Shown piece after piece: positions 1 through 13,000 of a DNA stretch of 64,000 nucleotides (the stretch's first letter is position 1; every line of letters begins with the position of its first letter). The notes under the pieces were generated by a model. It did not search any database. It was not told the origin of the DNA and saw only the letters and a program-made list of their open reading frames with translations. A program made the position numbers and the translations under genes. The stretch is taken from positions 1 through 64,000 of the forward strand of contig CAJNDS010002346.1 of NCBI GenBank assembly GCA_905221605.1. The letters are read 5' to 3'. The DNA comes from Symbiodinium natans (taxonomy: Eukaryota; Sar; Dinophyceae; Suessiales; Symbiodiniaceae).

Positions 1-560
1 TGGTCTATGAAATGAACAAACGAAATACATTTCAAAGAAATTCAATGAACGAATAAATTTTCCGAGCATAGAGAATATACCATGTTATCCGTGTACTAGA
101 CCGTTCATGAAAATATCATTAGAAGAAAGAAAACTCTCTATCACTAGAGGTTTTTAATATTCATCTCTCTCTCACTCTTATTCCCCATTCATTCACCCAC
201 ACCATGAGCACCATCACCAAGTTGCATTCACCAATCTCACCACTTAGTGCTGAATCTAGGAGCTAGACTAGACCGTTCCTTGAGACCCAACCTTCCTCAC
301 GTACTAAAAGCCTAAGTTTATAATGAAAAAGAATGTACGCTTTTCATTTATAAAATTGAGGCTTTCCTCCCTTTTCTCCCTTTCTTACGCATATTTTACT
401 ATAATCGCGCGCGAGCTTACATTTATAATAAAATAATGAGCAAAGAAACGAAGAAAAGGACTAGACGTACAAACGGTTAACCTTTACTTTTCCTTTCGTA
501 CCATCAATCTCATGACACCTTAACTGCCCAAGAGTCCGTCCATGAAGAGCACCCATTTTA
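1..560. other. AT-rich, repeat-poor left edge
   Basis: The first 560 bases are clearly richer in A+T than the rest, with no TTTAGGG runs, no convincing reading frame and no hairpin element that I can see. It may be intergenic sequence downstream of the minus-strand genes. No promoter or terminator can be named. Confidence 0.5.
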
Positions 561-654
561 ATATTTTAGGAAACGAATAGAATTTATCCATCGCCACCCT
601 GAAACATTCATCAACATTTGTGGCTCTGCGAGCATTGCAAACATGTGGTTCTGT

Positions 655-900
655 CTATTTCGTGGCCCAAAGCCATCCAAACATTCCGCCTTCGCGGCGC
701 TTTGTCACGTGTGCCGGGGAGCAATGGCCCTCGGGACTCGAGCCAAGGGAGCGGCTTTTCAAGGGGACAGTAGTGAATCCTAACCGCGCGTGGCGTGGCT
801 CGGGTGGCTGCCCAAGGGCAGGACGAATGAAGCCACTCCTACTTTTCTCCAGAGCCGCCAGGAGCTGGCTCTCGCAAGAAAAGGTTCGGTAAACACGCAT
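655..900 (-). CDS. Possible terminal exon near the left edge
   Basis: GC-rich island beside the AT-rich left end. The minus strand is open for about 80 codons and ends in a stop (KRREGGMFGWLWATK). The plus strand is open as well, so the call is weak. If real it would be the 3' end of a gene, with AT-rich downstream sequence below 560. Confidence 0.2.
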   Translation of the reverse strand: MRVYRTFSCESQLLAALEKSRSGFIRPALGQPPEPRHARLGFTTVPLKSRSLGSSPEGHCSPAHVTKRREGGMFGWLWATK

Positions 901-1431
901 CTCAAACCTGAAAGCCTAAGATCTACATGCGAAAGCCTTTCAAGGCCTTTGTGATACAAGCAAGTGGGTTGTTTTCCAAATGACGAGCATGCCAAGACAC
1001 TCGTCACATCAGAGATGGCGGAAATCACAGGCAGGCCCAACGAGCACATACGAACATCCTAACATGTCCTAACACTATCGAATTTGCACCACATGCCCAA
1101 AGAGCCCAATACCCCTCAGCTAAGGAATGCACCTTAGATTGTACTAGGGATCCCAGTCTGTTTTAAGGTATATACACATATGTATGTATATATATATATA
1201 TATATATTCTTTTATTAAAGACTAAAAACATACAGAAATAAATGACTTAAGGTATATACAAAAAATATTAAAGGGGTATTGGGCTCTCTGGTTGGGTGGC
1301 GCGGGAAAGCATGCAGTGGCCCTGTCACCATGTGTAGTACAACAGGAGGTGAAACGTGTCCAGTTGGCGATTCATGGATCGAGGCGGATCCTTAAGCCTT
1401 AAAAGTGCTAAAACCATGGACCCTTAAAGGT

Positions 1432-2250
1432 GTTAGGGTTTCGGGTTGAGGGTTTAGGGTTTAGCGAAAAAGGTTTAGGGTTTAGGGTTTAGGGTGAGGA
1501 GTTTGGGACCTGGGACAAAGGGTCGTTTCCTGCTACAGTTGCAAATGCAAGTCCACCCACGTTCGCTTCAAAGAAATGCCGTCTCTGACACCAATCGAAA
1601 GCGAGGACCCTAAACCCCAAACCCCAAACCCCAGACCCTAAACCCTAACCCTAAACCCTAAACCCCAAACCCTAACCCTAAACCCTAAACCCTAAACTCG
1701 ATGCTTGGGAGTTAGAGTTGTCCTGCAGCAGAAGCATGAATCGCCCTCATAGCCTTCTCACATGGCTGCCTTGCGTGGATTGCGATGGCCGGACAACTGT
1801 GAGTTCCGATTCCTAGATTAGGGTTTGGGGTTTAGGGTTTTTAGGGTTTAGGGTTTCGGGTTTACGGTGTTTCCGCAAATTATGGTACCTTATGGGGGGG
1901 TTTCCTCATAAGGGAAGTCCTACTAGTTGGGGTCATTTTGGGGGTCCCTTCTTCTAGGTGCGTAAACCCCTGCACATTATGGAAAGTCGCGCAGTGCAGT
2001 CCTAAGCGCGATGGGTTTAGGGTTTAGGGTTTAGGGTTTAGGGTTTAGGGTTTAGGGTTTAGGTTTAGGGTTTAGGGCCAGGTCCACATCTGCAACCAGA
2101 GGCCTAAACCTGAAACACGAGCACAAGTCTCAGTCTTCCCAACCGGCTACACCAGAGGTCCCTAAACTCCCTGAACCCAAAGGCTTTAGGGTTTAGGGTT
2201 TAGGGTTTGGGGTTTGGGGTCTAGGGTTTAGGGTTAGGGTGTAGGGCGTA
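1432..2250. repeat. Telomere-type repeat patches, both orientations
   Basis: Runs of TTTAGGG (1432-1496, 1815-1862, 2010-2075, 2185-2245) alternate with CCCTAAA (1605-1695). Single-base variants (TTCAGGG, TTTGGGG, CCCCAAA) are frequent. The islands between them are 60-120 bp; those at 1545-1600 and 1700-1810 are open on the minus strand but unassigned. Confidence 0.9.
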
Positions 2251-2574
2251 GGGTTGAGGAATCTGGCTTTGGGTTTTGTGGCTTCGGGCATCAGACAAAA
2301 CCAAGTAACGAAGGACGACCATCAAGTTGAGGGTTTCGGCTTTCGGGCTTAGGGTTCGGGGCAGCTACGGCTGGGAGCCTAAAAGAATCGCAAACCCTCC
2401 TGTGTAGAGACAATCTGAATTCGATTGAGCCAGATTACTTGGGAAAATTGGGGTGCTAAGGGGTAACACAGCCCGAAACCCTAAACATATGACGCATGAA
2501 GCCTAACGCGCCCTCTGCAGCGTGAACCCTGAACCCTAAGACGCTGGCAGACCTGTGTGGTCCTCGACCTCTCA

Positions 2575-3850
2575 GGGATATGGGGGTTTACGAAAACAAG
2601 GGGCCCCTTAAACAGTCCCCGAATAGAGGATTCCCTGATAATAAGGACCCCAATATGGTACCCCCCTACTTACTTTCGGAACCCGCATGTGGGGTCAATC
2701 TTCTGAGGATCGGGCAGCGAGCGCTCATCTGCTTGTGTGAAGTCCTGGAAACGGTCGGCCGGTAGATCTTAAAGCCCCCCCCCCCCCCTCCTTCCCCGCC
2801 TACTCGCCCCGAGTGTGTGGTCGGCTATACAGGTAGCCGGAAATAAGGATCCAGAGTTTAGGGTGGCTTCTTGACCCCATGCCAAGGCTACCAGAATCCA
2901 CGCCTTGCTGGCAGTTTTTCAGCCTGGGGTTTGGAGGCGGTGGTGGTGCGGGCTGGGCCGGGCAGTTTGCTTGAACCCTACGACGCCGAAACCCCATGCC
3001 ATAATAGCAGTATCGTACTGGGAAGCATAGCTGCCCTTTCTCGGCTTCAGGGATTTCAGAAGGGAAGCCAACCCATGAATAAAGGGAATAGGAGTTTGGT
3101 CATCCTAATCCTACACTATTTTCTTGGCATTGATACACATGCAAACATACGCAACAGAAATCCCCTGCAAAGTCTCTCTTGGTAGCCCTGTTACCATCTT
3201 ACAATCAGGGTAGCCAACAAGGGCAAAGTGGCAACACTGGGCTACCGAGCTAAACCTTAAGCCCTATAAACCCTATAAGCCCTATAAGCCCTACAAGCCC
3301 TATAATCCCGGTAACCGTTTCAAACCCCTAAAAACCCTATAAACCCTACAAACCCTACAACCCCTACAAACTCTACAAACCCTGCAAACGAAAAACCCCC
3401 TATAAACCTCTATAAACCCTATAAACCTCTACAAACCCTATAAGCCCTATAAACCCTACAAGCCCTATAAACCTAAACCCCCTAAACCCCCTAAACCCCC
3501 TAAACCCTAAACCCTAAACCCTAAACCCTAGACCCTGAACCCAAGCTTCGGTACAGACCCCGCAGGACCCCTGACCCATCTCGCGCGCCTCCCAGGCCCA
3601 TGCGCCTCCAAGGGCTTCGGCTTTAAGAGCTTTCGGGGGGGCCAAGGTTTAGGGTTTAGGGTTTAGGGTTTAGGGTTTGGGGTTTAGGGTTTAGGGTTTA
3701 GGGTTTAGGGTTTAGGGTTTGGGGTTTAGGGTTTAAGGGTTTAGGGTTTAGAGGGGGGGGGGGGGTCACTACCCATTTTGGTTTAAAGGGTTTAGGGTTT
3801 AGGGTTTAGGGTTTAGGGTTTGGTTTATAGGGGCTTACAAGGGAACCTGA
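2575..3850. repeat. Spacer with CCCTATAAG/CCCTACAAG array and TTTAGGG arrays
   Basis: Contains a C-run at 2777-2790, a hairpin element at 3181-3246, a degenerate 9-bp array CCCTATAAG/CCCTATAAA/CCCTACAAA (about 3258-3470), CCCTAAA (3470-3535) and a long TTTAGGG array broken by a G-run (3648-3830). No gene verified; 2860-2990 is open on the minus strand with a Pro-rich frame. Confidence 0.85.
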
Positions 3851-4095
3851 AACCTAAAAGAAAAGGGAATGGGACTTAACTCTGGGTCCTAGTAAGTGAG
3901 GAGATGGACCCTGGACCCCCAAGGGTTGGAACCTTCATCTTAAACCGTTGACCTTAATCCCCGTAAACCCTGCAAACTTTAATAAGCCCCATAAACCGGG
4001 AAGGCCGCGCTTTGCTGCGACCGAGCCCTATCGGGAAGGGGAAGGAGGAAGACCCCAAACCTAGGGGGAAGACAGTGGATCCAAGAGTTAAGGAA

Positions 4096-5315
4096 AATTA
4101 ACTCTGAAGTTAATTGACCGGCATCGGGCCGGCTCGACGCCCCTTAGGTCCAGCACAATTAACTCTCGATTTAATTGCCTGTTAACGTCGCGCGACGTAG
4201 CATGCCATGCCGGCAAGCTGCTCAAGGAAAACAATTAAATCAGGATTTAATTGTTTCTTCTAGACGACCCCAACCCGCAGAAACAATTAAATCAGGATTT
4301 AATTGTTTATGCTAGACGACCCCAACCCGCAGCAGAACTAAATCAGGATTTAATGGACATGAATCAATGACCAAGCCTGAATACGGGTCGGATCGGGAAC
4401 CACCTTAACCACTAGGACACCCATGAAATTTGGGACAACCAGATAACGAACTACAGCTACACCGGAATGTTGATGGCGTGGCAGTGAGGTGATTGTCGAA
4501 GGGAGCTCACAGTTCGTCGGAGGTCTTTTCGTGGGCACGACAAGCATATGTCGACTGGCAGGAAAACATGCACGCGCGAACGATGTGAGACATCACGTGG
4601 TGTGACACTTCACTCACTACTCCTTCTAGTTAGGAGCCGCCCCGTGGCTCATTTTTTGTTGTTCTTTTTACGGGGTCTTTGTTCTTAGTAATAGTAATAA
4701 TAATAATAGGAATAGTAATAGTAATCGTAATAGTAATAATGATAGTAATAGGAATAATAATAGTTGTAGTAAAAATAATGGTAGTAACAATAAGAATAAT
4801 AATAATACTACTCATAATAATAGTAACAGTAATACGAGTAATAGTAATAGTAATAATTATAATGGAAGTAACAATAAGAAGAATAATAATACTACTCATA
4901 ACAATAGTAACAGTAATACGAGTAAAAGTAATAGTAATAATAATAAGAAAATACTAATAAGAAGAAGAATAAGAATAATAATGGTAATACTAATAGTAAT
5001 AGCAATATTAAGACTAGTAGTCAAAATAATAATAATAATAATAATAGTAGTAGTAAGACTCATAGTAATAGGAATAATAAGACTAATAGTAATACTAGTA
5101 ATAATAGTACAATTAAATCATGATTTAATGGTGCAAACAGGTACCAATTAGCACAAGTCTTTGCTATACCATTAAATCACGATTTAATTGTCTTCCAGTC
5201 AAACGCAAAGAAACACAATTAAATCACGATTTAATTGTGTTTTTGTAGGGAGAAGGTATGTCGAGGTAGGTCAAAACCCAACCCAAACACAAAAATTAAA
5301 TCAGGATTCAATTTT
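4096..5315. repeat. Cluster of nine near-identical palindromes
   Basis: A dyad of the form AATTAAATC-NN-GATTTAATT occurs at 4096-4115, 4156-4177, 4231-4254, 4283-4306, 4338-4355, 5109-5131, 5171-5189, 5214-5239 and 5292-5315, with the two centre bases and a few arm bases varying. Two copies sit in a 52-bp tandem unit that also carries CTAGACGACCCCAACCCGCA (4230-4332). The cluster flanks the AAT/AGT microsatellite on both sides. Confidence 0.9.
4684..5108. repeat. Trinucleotide microsatellite (AAT/AGT)n
   Basis: About 425 bp of interrupted AAT, AGT and AAG triplets. It gives long Ile/Val/Thr-rich frames on both strands that are artefacts of the triplet period. Confidence 0.95.
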
Positions 5316-5885
5316 TTTTAACTTCTGGATCCATGGGTTTTCCCCCAAACCCCAAACCCGAAACCCTAAACTGCAGGATCCATGCGTGAAAGCTCGGGTT
5401 GAGGATCCTAGGCCGCGGGGGGGGGGGGGGAAGGTAGAGGCAGAAGGGCAGAGGGCTTCCAGTGTAGGGTGCCAGGGGCGTTGCCTAAACCCTATAAACC
5501 CTAAATCCGAAAAAGACTAGTTCCTGGTTGGGGTGCAATTAAAAATCAAGTCTTGTATTGTGTTTAAGCACCCTAACAATTGTAACATCTTACCTAACTA
5601 GACAAAGGAAGCGCTTTGGGAAAGCCCTTTTACATGGAAAGTCCCGGGCTGCCGCAAAATGGCACAAACAAAGCGGTGGGGCCCCTAACCTAAACGCGCA
5701 GCGGATGCAAAGTAAGGTTAGGTTTAGGGTTAGGTTTAGGGTTTAGGGTTTAGGTTTGGGTTAAGGTAGGTGCAACCTTCAGCTTAAGACGAGTCTTTGC
5801 TTCCGGCAGCCAAGGCTACGGAAACTAAGCGCCTACACGGAGTCGCTGCTGCGAGGCTTTGAAATATCAGCTGGCCGCGACCAGG

Positions 5886-6150
5886 CTAGGGTTTTTAGGG
5901 CTTTAGGGTTTAGGGTTTAGGGTTTAGGTTTAGGGTTTAGGGTTTAGGGTTTAGGGTTAGGTTTAGGGTTTAGGGTTTAGGGTTTAGGGTTTAGGGTTTA
6001 GGGTTTAGGGTTTAGGGTTAGGGTTTAGGGTTTAGGGTTTAGGGTTTAGGGGTTAGGGGTTAGGGTTTAGGGTTTAGGGTTTAGGGTTTAGGGTTTAGGG
6101 TGTAGGGTTGGTTGAGGGTTCAGGGTTTAGGGTTAGGGTTTAGGGTTTAT
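5886..6150. repeat. (TTTAGGG)n array
   Basis: About 260 bp of mostly perfect TTTAGGG units with occasional one-base losses, intronic to or downstream of the minus-strand gene cluster. Confidence 0.95.
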
Positions 6151-6478
6151 ATAGGGTTAAGAAGGTTTGTCGGGTTCCGAGGGTTTATAGGGTTTAGGGC
6201 TTAGGGTGGTAGTTGATGTTGAGGATATATAGCCTTTATAGAGTTCAGAAGTATGCAGGTTGAGATTTCCAATAGGGTTTGTAGGGTTTTGGCTTAGGGT
6301 TTAGGGTTTAGGGTTTAGGGTTGAATTAGGGTTCAGGGGAGACTGGGCAGAAGCTGCCCTGGGGCCCACATTCTTTGCAGGCTCGAAACCCCAAACCATA
6401 AAGCCCTTCGACCCTTAGCTGACTGCGCAGTCAGGTAAAGAATTGAAGGGATCGTCCGCCTCAGCTAGCCCAGGCAAA

Positions 6479-6592
6479 ATACCCTAAACCCTAAACCCTA
6501 AACCCTAAACCCTAAACCCTAAACCCTAACCCTAAACCCTAAACCCTAAACCCTAAACCCTAAACCCTAAACCCTAAACCCTAAACCCTAGC
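6479..6592. repeat. (CCCTAAA)n array
   Basis: Sixteen or so head-to-tail CCCTAAA units with one shortened copy; opposite in orientation to the array at 5886-6150. Confidence 0.95.
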
Positions 6593-6805
6593 TAAGGGGT
6601 CATCCATGTTGAGCCTTCCATTGCAAAAAACTAACTTTCCTCGATGCCGCTTCAAGGTAGGGTCTTCCAGGAAGGTCCAGAAGTTTAGGGTGTAGAGCTT
6701 AACCCTAAACCCTTCATAGACCCTGAACCCACACCCCTAAACTCCTAAACCCCTACACCCCTACACCCCTACACCCCTAAACCCCTAAACCCCTAACCCT
6801 CTAAA

Positions 6806-6936
6806 CCCCTAAACCTAAAACCTAAAACCTAAAACCTAAAACCCAAAACCTAAAACCTAAAACCTAAAACCTAAAACCTAAAACCTAAAACCTAAAACCT
6901 AAAACCTAAAACCTAAAACCTAAAACCTAAAACCTA
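6806..6936. repeat. (CCTAAAA)n variant array
   Basis: Head-to-tail 7-mers CCTAAAA (TTTTAGG on the other strand), a register variant of the telomere unit kept pure over about 130 bp. Confidence 0.95.
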
Positions 6937-7008
6937 ACCTTAATCCCCGAAAACCCCCAAAACCCGACTGGATCCCTGCCAAGGCACTAAGTCCGACCCT
7001 GACGCATC

Positions 7009-10000
7009 TTTCAGCTGAATGGTGGCGTCGTAAGTCCATGTGAGGGACAGCGTGGTGGCATTGGTCGCTAGCGGATTGTAGGTTTGCCTGGCGCAACAAT
7101 CATGGGTTCCCCTTACCACCCCCCTCTGTACTACCCCCCCCTAGGTTCCGCTTAATTATCCCTAAATAGCCTTAATTATGGGGGTAGTATAGAGGGGGGT
7201 GGTAGGGGAACCATGAAACAAAGTCACTATAAAGTCTAAATCAAAGCTTCTTGCCTTCCATTATGCTAGTTCTAGGCTGCAGAAGAGATTCCTTGACTCG
7301 TCTACGCTTTGCACACCTACCCCGAAAAATGGCAGACAGGAACTTTCTACACCCCTTCAAGCGATCAAGCACTATACGCTCTAAGCCCGAAACCATACAA
7401 CCCTACAACCCTATGCCAAAAGTGTGGCCCTCAACCTTTGCATTGATAAGCCAAAGCCCACCCTCAACTGCTTACAACCAAGGTGTTCAGGTTGAGTTTG
7501 GGGCTTAGCTTTGAGCACGGGTTTGGGGTTGCAGGGACCTTGTGCCGTGCCTAGAACCCCGACTTCTGCTTTCTTTTGCAGGGTTCCTTTCTAATCCCAA
7601 ACCAATAAACCCGAAACCCCTAAACCTCTAAACCCCTAAACCCCTACACCCCTAAACCCCCAAACCCTAAACGCTGGAAACCCTGAACCATTAAGCCCTC
7701 TAAGCCTTAAAATGCCGAGGGACAGGGACGCCAGCCCAACCTGTACATCCTGCCCCGCCAACTGCGGATCGAAGAAGTACCTTGGGTTTAGGGTGTAGGA
7801 TGGGTTTCGGGTTTAGGGACACTGTCAGCCGCTCAATCCGGCACCCCTAAGACAGACTAGGTTTCAGGACTCGTGGCTCGGGATTTCAAGGCGCTCACAA
7901 CCCCCTGATGAGTCACGATGCAAGCTACAAAAACTCCTCAACTAACTCGGCCCGGATAGGGTCTAGGGTTTAGAGTTTCGGGGTTAGGGGTCAGGGGTTC
8001 AGGCGGTTTAGGGGTCAGGGGTTTTTGGGGCTTAGGGCAATGTGGCCCAGATTGTGGCCCAAATGCTTCGTCCAGTGCTTGTGCAAGGCCGTGGCAAGGA
8101 GATACCCGGTGGAATTCAGCGGCGAGTCGAAGGGGGGTAGATGCAAGAATCTTCCTGCGGGAGCGAGTCGAGCAGTCTCCTCCAGGATTTGATGTGTGGC
8201 CTCGATGATTTGCCTCCGCTGCCCCAGATCGGAGTAGTCCAGGATAGAGGTGCCTACCACCTCCTTCTTTGCCAGGGGAGCCGGGGATCAGAAAGAAGAC
8301 TGGCTTAGGGTGTCGGACGTAGGGTTTAGGGTTTAGGGTTTAGGGCTTAGGGTGTAGGGTTTAGGGTTTAGGAACAAACGCGAGCTGCAAGTGATGGGAT
8401 CTCTCTTCATAAGCAGGCTGCTGCAACCCAGTTCATGGAGTAGGCGTAGTGCACGGTATCCCCGTGGACTGAACACGCCCGCGCCAGCTTGTGGAAGTCT
8501 CGGTTGGCTTTAAACTTTCAGAATCATGCAAAGTGAGGCCCTCAGAAAAAAAACTGTTCAAAAGAACAAGACTCTCTTAAACCCGACAGGGGAAAGTAGC
8601 TCGAGGGCCCTGAAACCCTACACCCCAAACCCTAAACCCTAAACCCCTGAAACCCTACACCTTAAACTCTAAACTGTAAACCCCAAGCCCTAGATTCGAA
8701 ACCCTAACCCCCTAGTGTGGGATCCTAGAAGCTCCTCGGAGTCATGTAGTCCAGCACGTTGGACCACGACCTGAGACAGATTTTTCGAAGCTGCATTTAG
8801 GGTTTGGGGCTGGGGGTTTAGGGTCGCTTTTTGGCTGTGGATTCTGGATCCAACTTAAGGTTTAGGGTTTCGGGGTTCTTGGGTTGCGGGCGGTAGGAGC
8901 GTTGGCAGTCCCATAGCCCTAAACCCCAGAACCTCCAGCTGTCCAAGAGGCATTGTCCATGGCTGCTGATCAGCAATCCACTTTGCTGTAGACGAGTCTG
9001 CCTCAACGAACTCGCAGAGAAGCTCTATCCTGATGATGCCTTTCTGTATCATCGTGCGGAGACGCTGCAGCCTCTGCAGAAGCACCTTCTTACTGGTTCT
9101 TACTCGGGAATGCAACCGCTATCGTTCCTCAAAGGGGCTATGTAAGGGGGGGGGCATACCATACCTAACTTCCTCATTGCAGATTGAGAAATGGCAACCC
9201 CTAAGCCCAAACCCTAAACCCGAAACCCTGAAGCCTTCGCCAGGCACTTGCCGATGTTGTCTTTCTTCGGTCCGTCTGCCAGATCATCGGCTTCAACTGC
9301 AGCGAAAGCCTGGGTTCTAGCATCGGGCAGCTTGATGAGGGACCGACAAAACCCCAAAAAACCCTAAACTCCCTAAATGCCCTTAACACCCTGAAAAACT
9401 CCCTAAAATCTCCTAAGCTCCCCTGGGTTTAGGGTTTGGGGTTTGGGGTTTAGGGTTTAGGGAGTAGGGAATCCCGACACCACTGAGGAGCGCTTTCGCC
9501 TTGCGCGATTGGTGGAGAGCCGGCTGGGACGGACCACATCGATGGATTGCCGACCTCCGGCTTGCCTTTGCTTCAAAGAACTTCTGAATTTACGTTAGGG
9601 TTTAGGGTATAGGGTTTAGGGTATAGGGTTTGGGGTTCTAGGGTTCTAGGGTTCTAGCGTTCTAGGGTTCGAGGGTTCGAGGGTTCTAGCGTTCTAGCGT
9701 TCGAGGGTTCTAGGGTTCTAGGGTTCTAGGGGTTTTGGGGTTGTGGGGTTGTAAGGTGTTGCTCTGTGATAAACTTTAGAAGTCTAAGTCTGAGTCTAAG
9801 TTGGAACGGCACGTGGAAGTTAGGGTGTTTAGGGTTTTTGGCTTTAGGGTTTAGGGTTTAACGATTTAGGGGTGGCAACAAAGGAAGCCGGATTTCTTAC
9901 TTTCTCCGTCCATGTTCTGGCAACTCGATTGAAGTCTCCTAGCAGCCCAGCTGCCTGCGTCAAAGACATCCCCTGTCAACAAGTACTGACACATTCGCAG

Positions 10001-13000
10001 CTGGTCCTTCTCGCGTTTCCTGAGCTAGGTGGGAATCCGGAAGGGTACCAGGAGGACCCTTAATCTTACTCCCCTACTTCACCCCTACATATCATATATA
10101 GTCCCTATGTACCTAAGTATCCCCTCAACCCCTGAAGAACCCCTCAGGTCCTCCTGTAGTCCCTTGACAAACCCGAAGCCCTACACCCTAAAACTCAAAC
10201 CCTAAACCCTTAACCCTCAACCCTAAACCTCAAGCCCTAAGCCCTAAGCCCTAAGCCCTAAACCCTAAACCAAAATTGTGTAGCTTGGCTGGTTCAGTCG
10301 ACTTTCGAATTCCTCGTGCACACTTCTCAAAGCAACCGAACAAAAACAAACAGACAATCTACGACATACAGAGTTTAGGGTTTAGGGTTTAGGGTTTAGG
10401 CTTTAGGGTAGAGGGCTTACTTATCCTAGGGGAAGTAAAGGTTAACCTTTGGGAAGTTGAAGGGAATAGAATACCCCAAAAAGGTCAGAGGGTCACCCAC
10501 TCTACTACTAAGCTTCTATCGCAACAACACGACATAGTGAGTCCAAGATCTGCCAAGCCTCATGGAGGGGATATCTGTTCCATTGCGGCCTTAGCAGCAG
10601 AGGCTCCAGTTCTTGGGGCGCTTTTGCTGTTGAAACCAAAGTCCGAATAGGTTTAGGGTTTAGGGTTTAGGGTTTAGGGTTTAGGGTTTAGGGTTTAGGG
10701 TTTAGGGTTTAGGGTTTAGGGTTTAGGATTTAGGGTTTAGGGTTTAGGGTGATGAAGGTTTGTGGGGAAGTGCGCAAAGCCACCCCCCACGTCGAGCTGG
10801 CCTTGGCTGACACCTCTTGCACGTCCAGAAAACTCCAGCGGCTTTGCACTCCCACAGGGTTTAGGGTTTAGGGTTTAGGATTTAGGGTTTAGGGTTTAGG
10901 GTTTAAGGTTTAGGGTTTAGGGTTTAGGGTTTAGGGTTATATAGTACATACTTGGGCCTTAAAGGGGGTTCCCATATAGTATCTTTAGGGCCCAGGTATA
11001 TACTACATGGGTACATGGACCCTTTGGGACTCAGCTCATGGAGATCAGCCGTGTCTTGCTAGGGAATGAGGGAATGAGGTACCTACATACTCCCTAGAGC
11101 CCTAATTCCCCTCATTCCCTACTAAGAACCAGGGGGATGATGTGGCTGTAGGGTTTAGGGTTTAGGGTTTAGCTTGAACCTAAACCCCCCAAGACTTGCG
11201 TACTCGCAGTCCGCTCATAGACGGGGCAGCTGTAAATTCAACCACACAATGAGACCTCGGGTCGAAGCAGAACCAGCGTCTCTGCCTCTAAAGCTAAAAC
11301 CCTAGCACCCTAACACCCCAAACATCAAGCTTTACATAAGCCCCCGAAACCCCAAAACATCAAGCTCTATATTCCATACTCTAAATTCTAAGCCCCGACA
11401 CCCAACCCAGGCCGCAAACCCCTCAACCTGGAACCCTGCACCCCCCCCAACCCCCTCCTGGTAGCCCAGTAACTATATGATAATAAGGGCAGCCTTCTGG
11501 GTTGGTTACTTTATAAGGAAACCCTGAGCCAAAACAAAGCGAACTGGGTACCACTGGGCTACCAACCAAGCCCTTTACATTCCACCCAGCAGCCTTCCCG
11601 GGTCTTCAACCAAAGCTTTCGGGCTTGGAGAAGCGGAACCGGCGTGGCCGCGGCCCAGTGGGACAAGAAGGACTTCCTAGGGTTTAGGGTTCAGCTTGGG
11701 ATGACTTCTTGGACTTTGTAAAGATCCAGTCAGAGGTTTGGGGCTTAGGGTTTAGGATCTAGATGCAGGTTTGAGGGTTTAGGGTCTCGGGATCGGGCCA
11801 TCTTCTTCATCGTGTTGCCCGTCACCTTCAAAATGCGCATTTGCTTCCATCACAAAGTAATAACTTGCAACCTTTGCAACCGAGTACAAGGCACGCTTGC
11901 TGTTCTTAAGCTACATAACAAATTTCCTAGCTGTTGAAGCTGGTTTCAAGAAGATTTTCTAGACCTTGGCACAGTGCAGTATGTAGCGTTGCTCGTTTCA
12001 TCGGTTGAACAGATCCAATAGCACACACACACAATGCATACGCACAAACTTAACTGCGCAGGCGAGCTCGTTACTTCATTCAGAACTTCAACAAGTCTAA
12101 GCCCTAAACCATCAACCCCCTGAAGCCCTTAAGTCCCCATGAAGTGCTAGACTGGGAATCTCAGGGGCCCCGATCTCCAAAACCCCAGGTTTAGGTTTTA
12201 GGGTTTAGGGTTTAGGGTTTAGCCGTATACTTAGGGTCCTACACCCCAGCAGCTGCTCCGATTCCATACCAGGCTTCACCTGCTCTTGGTCCACACTCCT
12301 GGCCACTCCTCCCGCGACTTCAGCGAAGTGCTTTGCAGCCGCTTTACCTCGGCGCTTGGGAGCTTCTGGCCTTGGGCCTACCCCTGACTACTGCAATTAA
12401 GGAGGGTTTCTGGGATGCTCCCCCTTACACTAACAGTCCTTAATATGGATGAAAAAAAGGGTGGTACTATAACCCCTACTAAGAACTGTTTGTATAAGGG
12501 CGAACATCCCAAAGGGTTTAGAAACAACGGGGGGTTTAGGGTTCAGGGTTTGGAATATCGGGGGGGGGGGGGGGTATAGCAGCCCACAAGGTCTCTAGCA
12601 AAAGAAAACTGCGGTTTTTGTGGTTGCACAGTGCCGCGGGTCAAGCTCTAAAATGCTCCGCTGCTAACCTTAAACGCTAAACCCTAGACCCTAAACCCTA
12701 AACCCTAAAGCCTAAACCCGTTCCGTCTGTGGCCCGTGCGAGAGCCCGAAGCTTTCAACCGACCGGTTCTGGCCCCTTGCAATAGGTGAACGACCTGGAC
12801 AGCCGAAGTCGCCATACTAGCCTTTAGACCCCATACTCGCCTTTAGACCCCCCCCCCCCCCCCCCGAAAATCCCATCCCTCAACCCTAAACCTTAAAACC
12901 TTAAGCCCTTAAACCCCTAACCCCTAACCCCTAACCCCTAAACCCTAAACCCTAAACCCTAAACCCTAAACCCTAAACCCTAAACCACAAACACATCCAT

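Noticed and set aside
4392-4440. tRNA-like A box on the minus strand (CCTAGTGGTTAAGG)
   Set aside because: No B box at the right distance and no stems; weaker than the 54.1-kb case.
4630-4957. Ile/Val/Thr-rich membrane-like frames
   Set aside because: Artefact of the AAT/AGT triplet microsatellite.
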